64,000 nucleotides of DNA from Anabaena azotica FACHB-119. GTDB taxonomy: Bacteria; Cyanobacteriota; Cyanobacteriia; Cyanobacteriales; Nostocaceae. Shown piece by piece: positions 63,767 through 64,000 of the stretch (position 1 is the first letter of the stretch; every line of letters begins with the position of its first letter). Location: the NCBI RefSeq assembly GCF_014697625.1, contig NZ_JACJSG010000011.1:1-64000 (forward strand), written 5' to 3'. The notes below the pieces were generated by a model. The model made no database searches. It saw only the letters and a program-made list of their open reading frames with translations, and had not been told where the DNA came from. The translations under genes were made by a program, and so were the position numbers.

Positions 63767-64000
63767 ATGACATACCATAAGTTGCAGCAATTGTTGAGTA
63801 TCTTTGCTGCTTTGTTATTTACCTATCCAATCTTTCAAGTACAAGCACAACCACAACAAAGATTATTACCCTTTTTTGATAACCAAAATAACCCTGTTCC
63901 CGTAGGTTTTCCCAAAGGACAGCAAGTAGATATTACACCACCACCACCCCAATTAAATGCTTTTGACAAAGCTGTACTCCAAACCTGCGGCCCTATTGGT
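63767..64000 (+). CDS. Exported hypothetical protein (5' part, cut by window end)
   Basis: 78 codons open to the window edge. The start MTYHKLQQLLSIFAALLFTY is a signal peptide with a likely cut after VQA (VQAQPQQR). The mature part seen so far is Pro/Gln-rich (DITPPPPQLNAFDKAVLQTC). The family cannot be named from this part. Confidence 0.7.
   Translation, partial: MTYHKLQQLLSIFAALLFTYPIFQVQAQPQQRLLPFFDNQNNPVPVGFPKGQQVDITPPPPQLNAFDKAVLQTCGPIG

Overview
The window looks like chromosomal DNA of a filamentous, heterocyst-forming cyanobacterium (Nostoc/Anabaena/Trichormus group). Four things point there: many HIP1 octamers (GCGATCGC); long runs of short tandem heptamer repeats (STRR type, e.g. 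CAGTTAT, GTCAACT, GGGGACT); chlorophyll and photosystem genes (acsF, a DUF2996 gene, a Tab2-family gene); and a dnaE C-terminal half that begins with a split intein. No rRNA, tRNA or CRISPR array was found.

Layout. 1-4.1 kb: end of an unknown gene, a single-pass membrane protein and mnmG. 4.3-8.5 kb: an AT-rich accessory patch with an AAA-type ATPase directly abutting a TOPRIM/RloB-like gene (AbiL/RloAB-type defence candidate), an M15 peptidase and a TPR-NYN-LOTUS-like protein. 8.6-11.2 kb: a coiled-coil protein, a degenerate NrtB-like permease, a Nudix gene remnant and a cluster of small repeats. 11.2-15 kb: HAD phosphatase, EamA transporter, TauD-type dioxygenase and an SDR. 15.3-27.4 kb: mainly housekeeping (DUF6671, mgtE, pyrB, ankyrin protein, DUF2996, acsF, hisC, dapL, Uma2). 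27.5-39.2 kb: signalling (two large PAS histidine kinases, an ethylene-receptor-like diguanylate cyclase) plus a type II NADH dehydrogenase. 39.6-49.4 kb: cytochrome b/molybdoenzyme pair, a CBM20-SGNH-DUF1796 fusion, a malonyl-CoA-synthetase-like ligase, a tnpB relic, a WD40 Ser/Thr kinase and a PEP-CTERM-like exported protein. 49.5-57.4 kb: ClC-CBS-USP transporter, TldE/PmbA, Tab2 family, DUF6464, a hypothetical protein and a PD-(D/E)XK-like nuclease. 57.8-64 kb: dnaE-C with its C-intein, two aldo/keto reductases (one split by an IS608-like element), ilvC and the start of an exported protein.

Genes are mostly single units separated by repeat-rich gaps. Likely co-transcribed sets are the ATPase/TOPRIM pair, EamA-HAD, SDR-TauD and cytochrome b-molybdoenzyme.

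The most unusual layer is the repeat content. (i) A 126-127 bp MITE family has five copies, three of them full-length with matching 5-bp target duplications. (ii) A roughly 105-bp TATAGC-ended family has seven recognisable copies, and a 171-bp family shares the same ends. (iii) An IS200/IS605-type non-autonomous insertion can be placed to the base between TTAC and TCAA. (iv) Repeats have been captured inside reading frames: heptamers in the ClC gene and a 24-bp palindromic unit in the acyl-CoA ligase.

All functions are inferred by reading the sequence; no database search was run.
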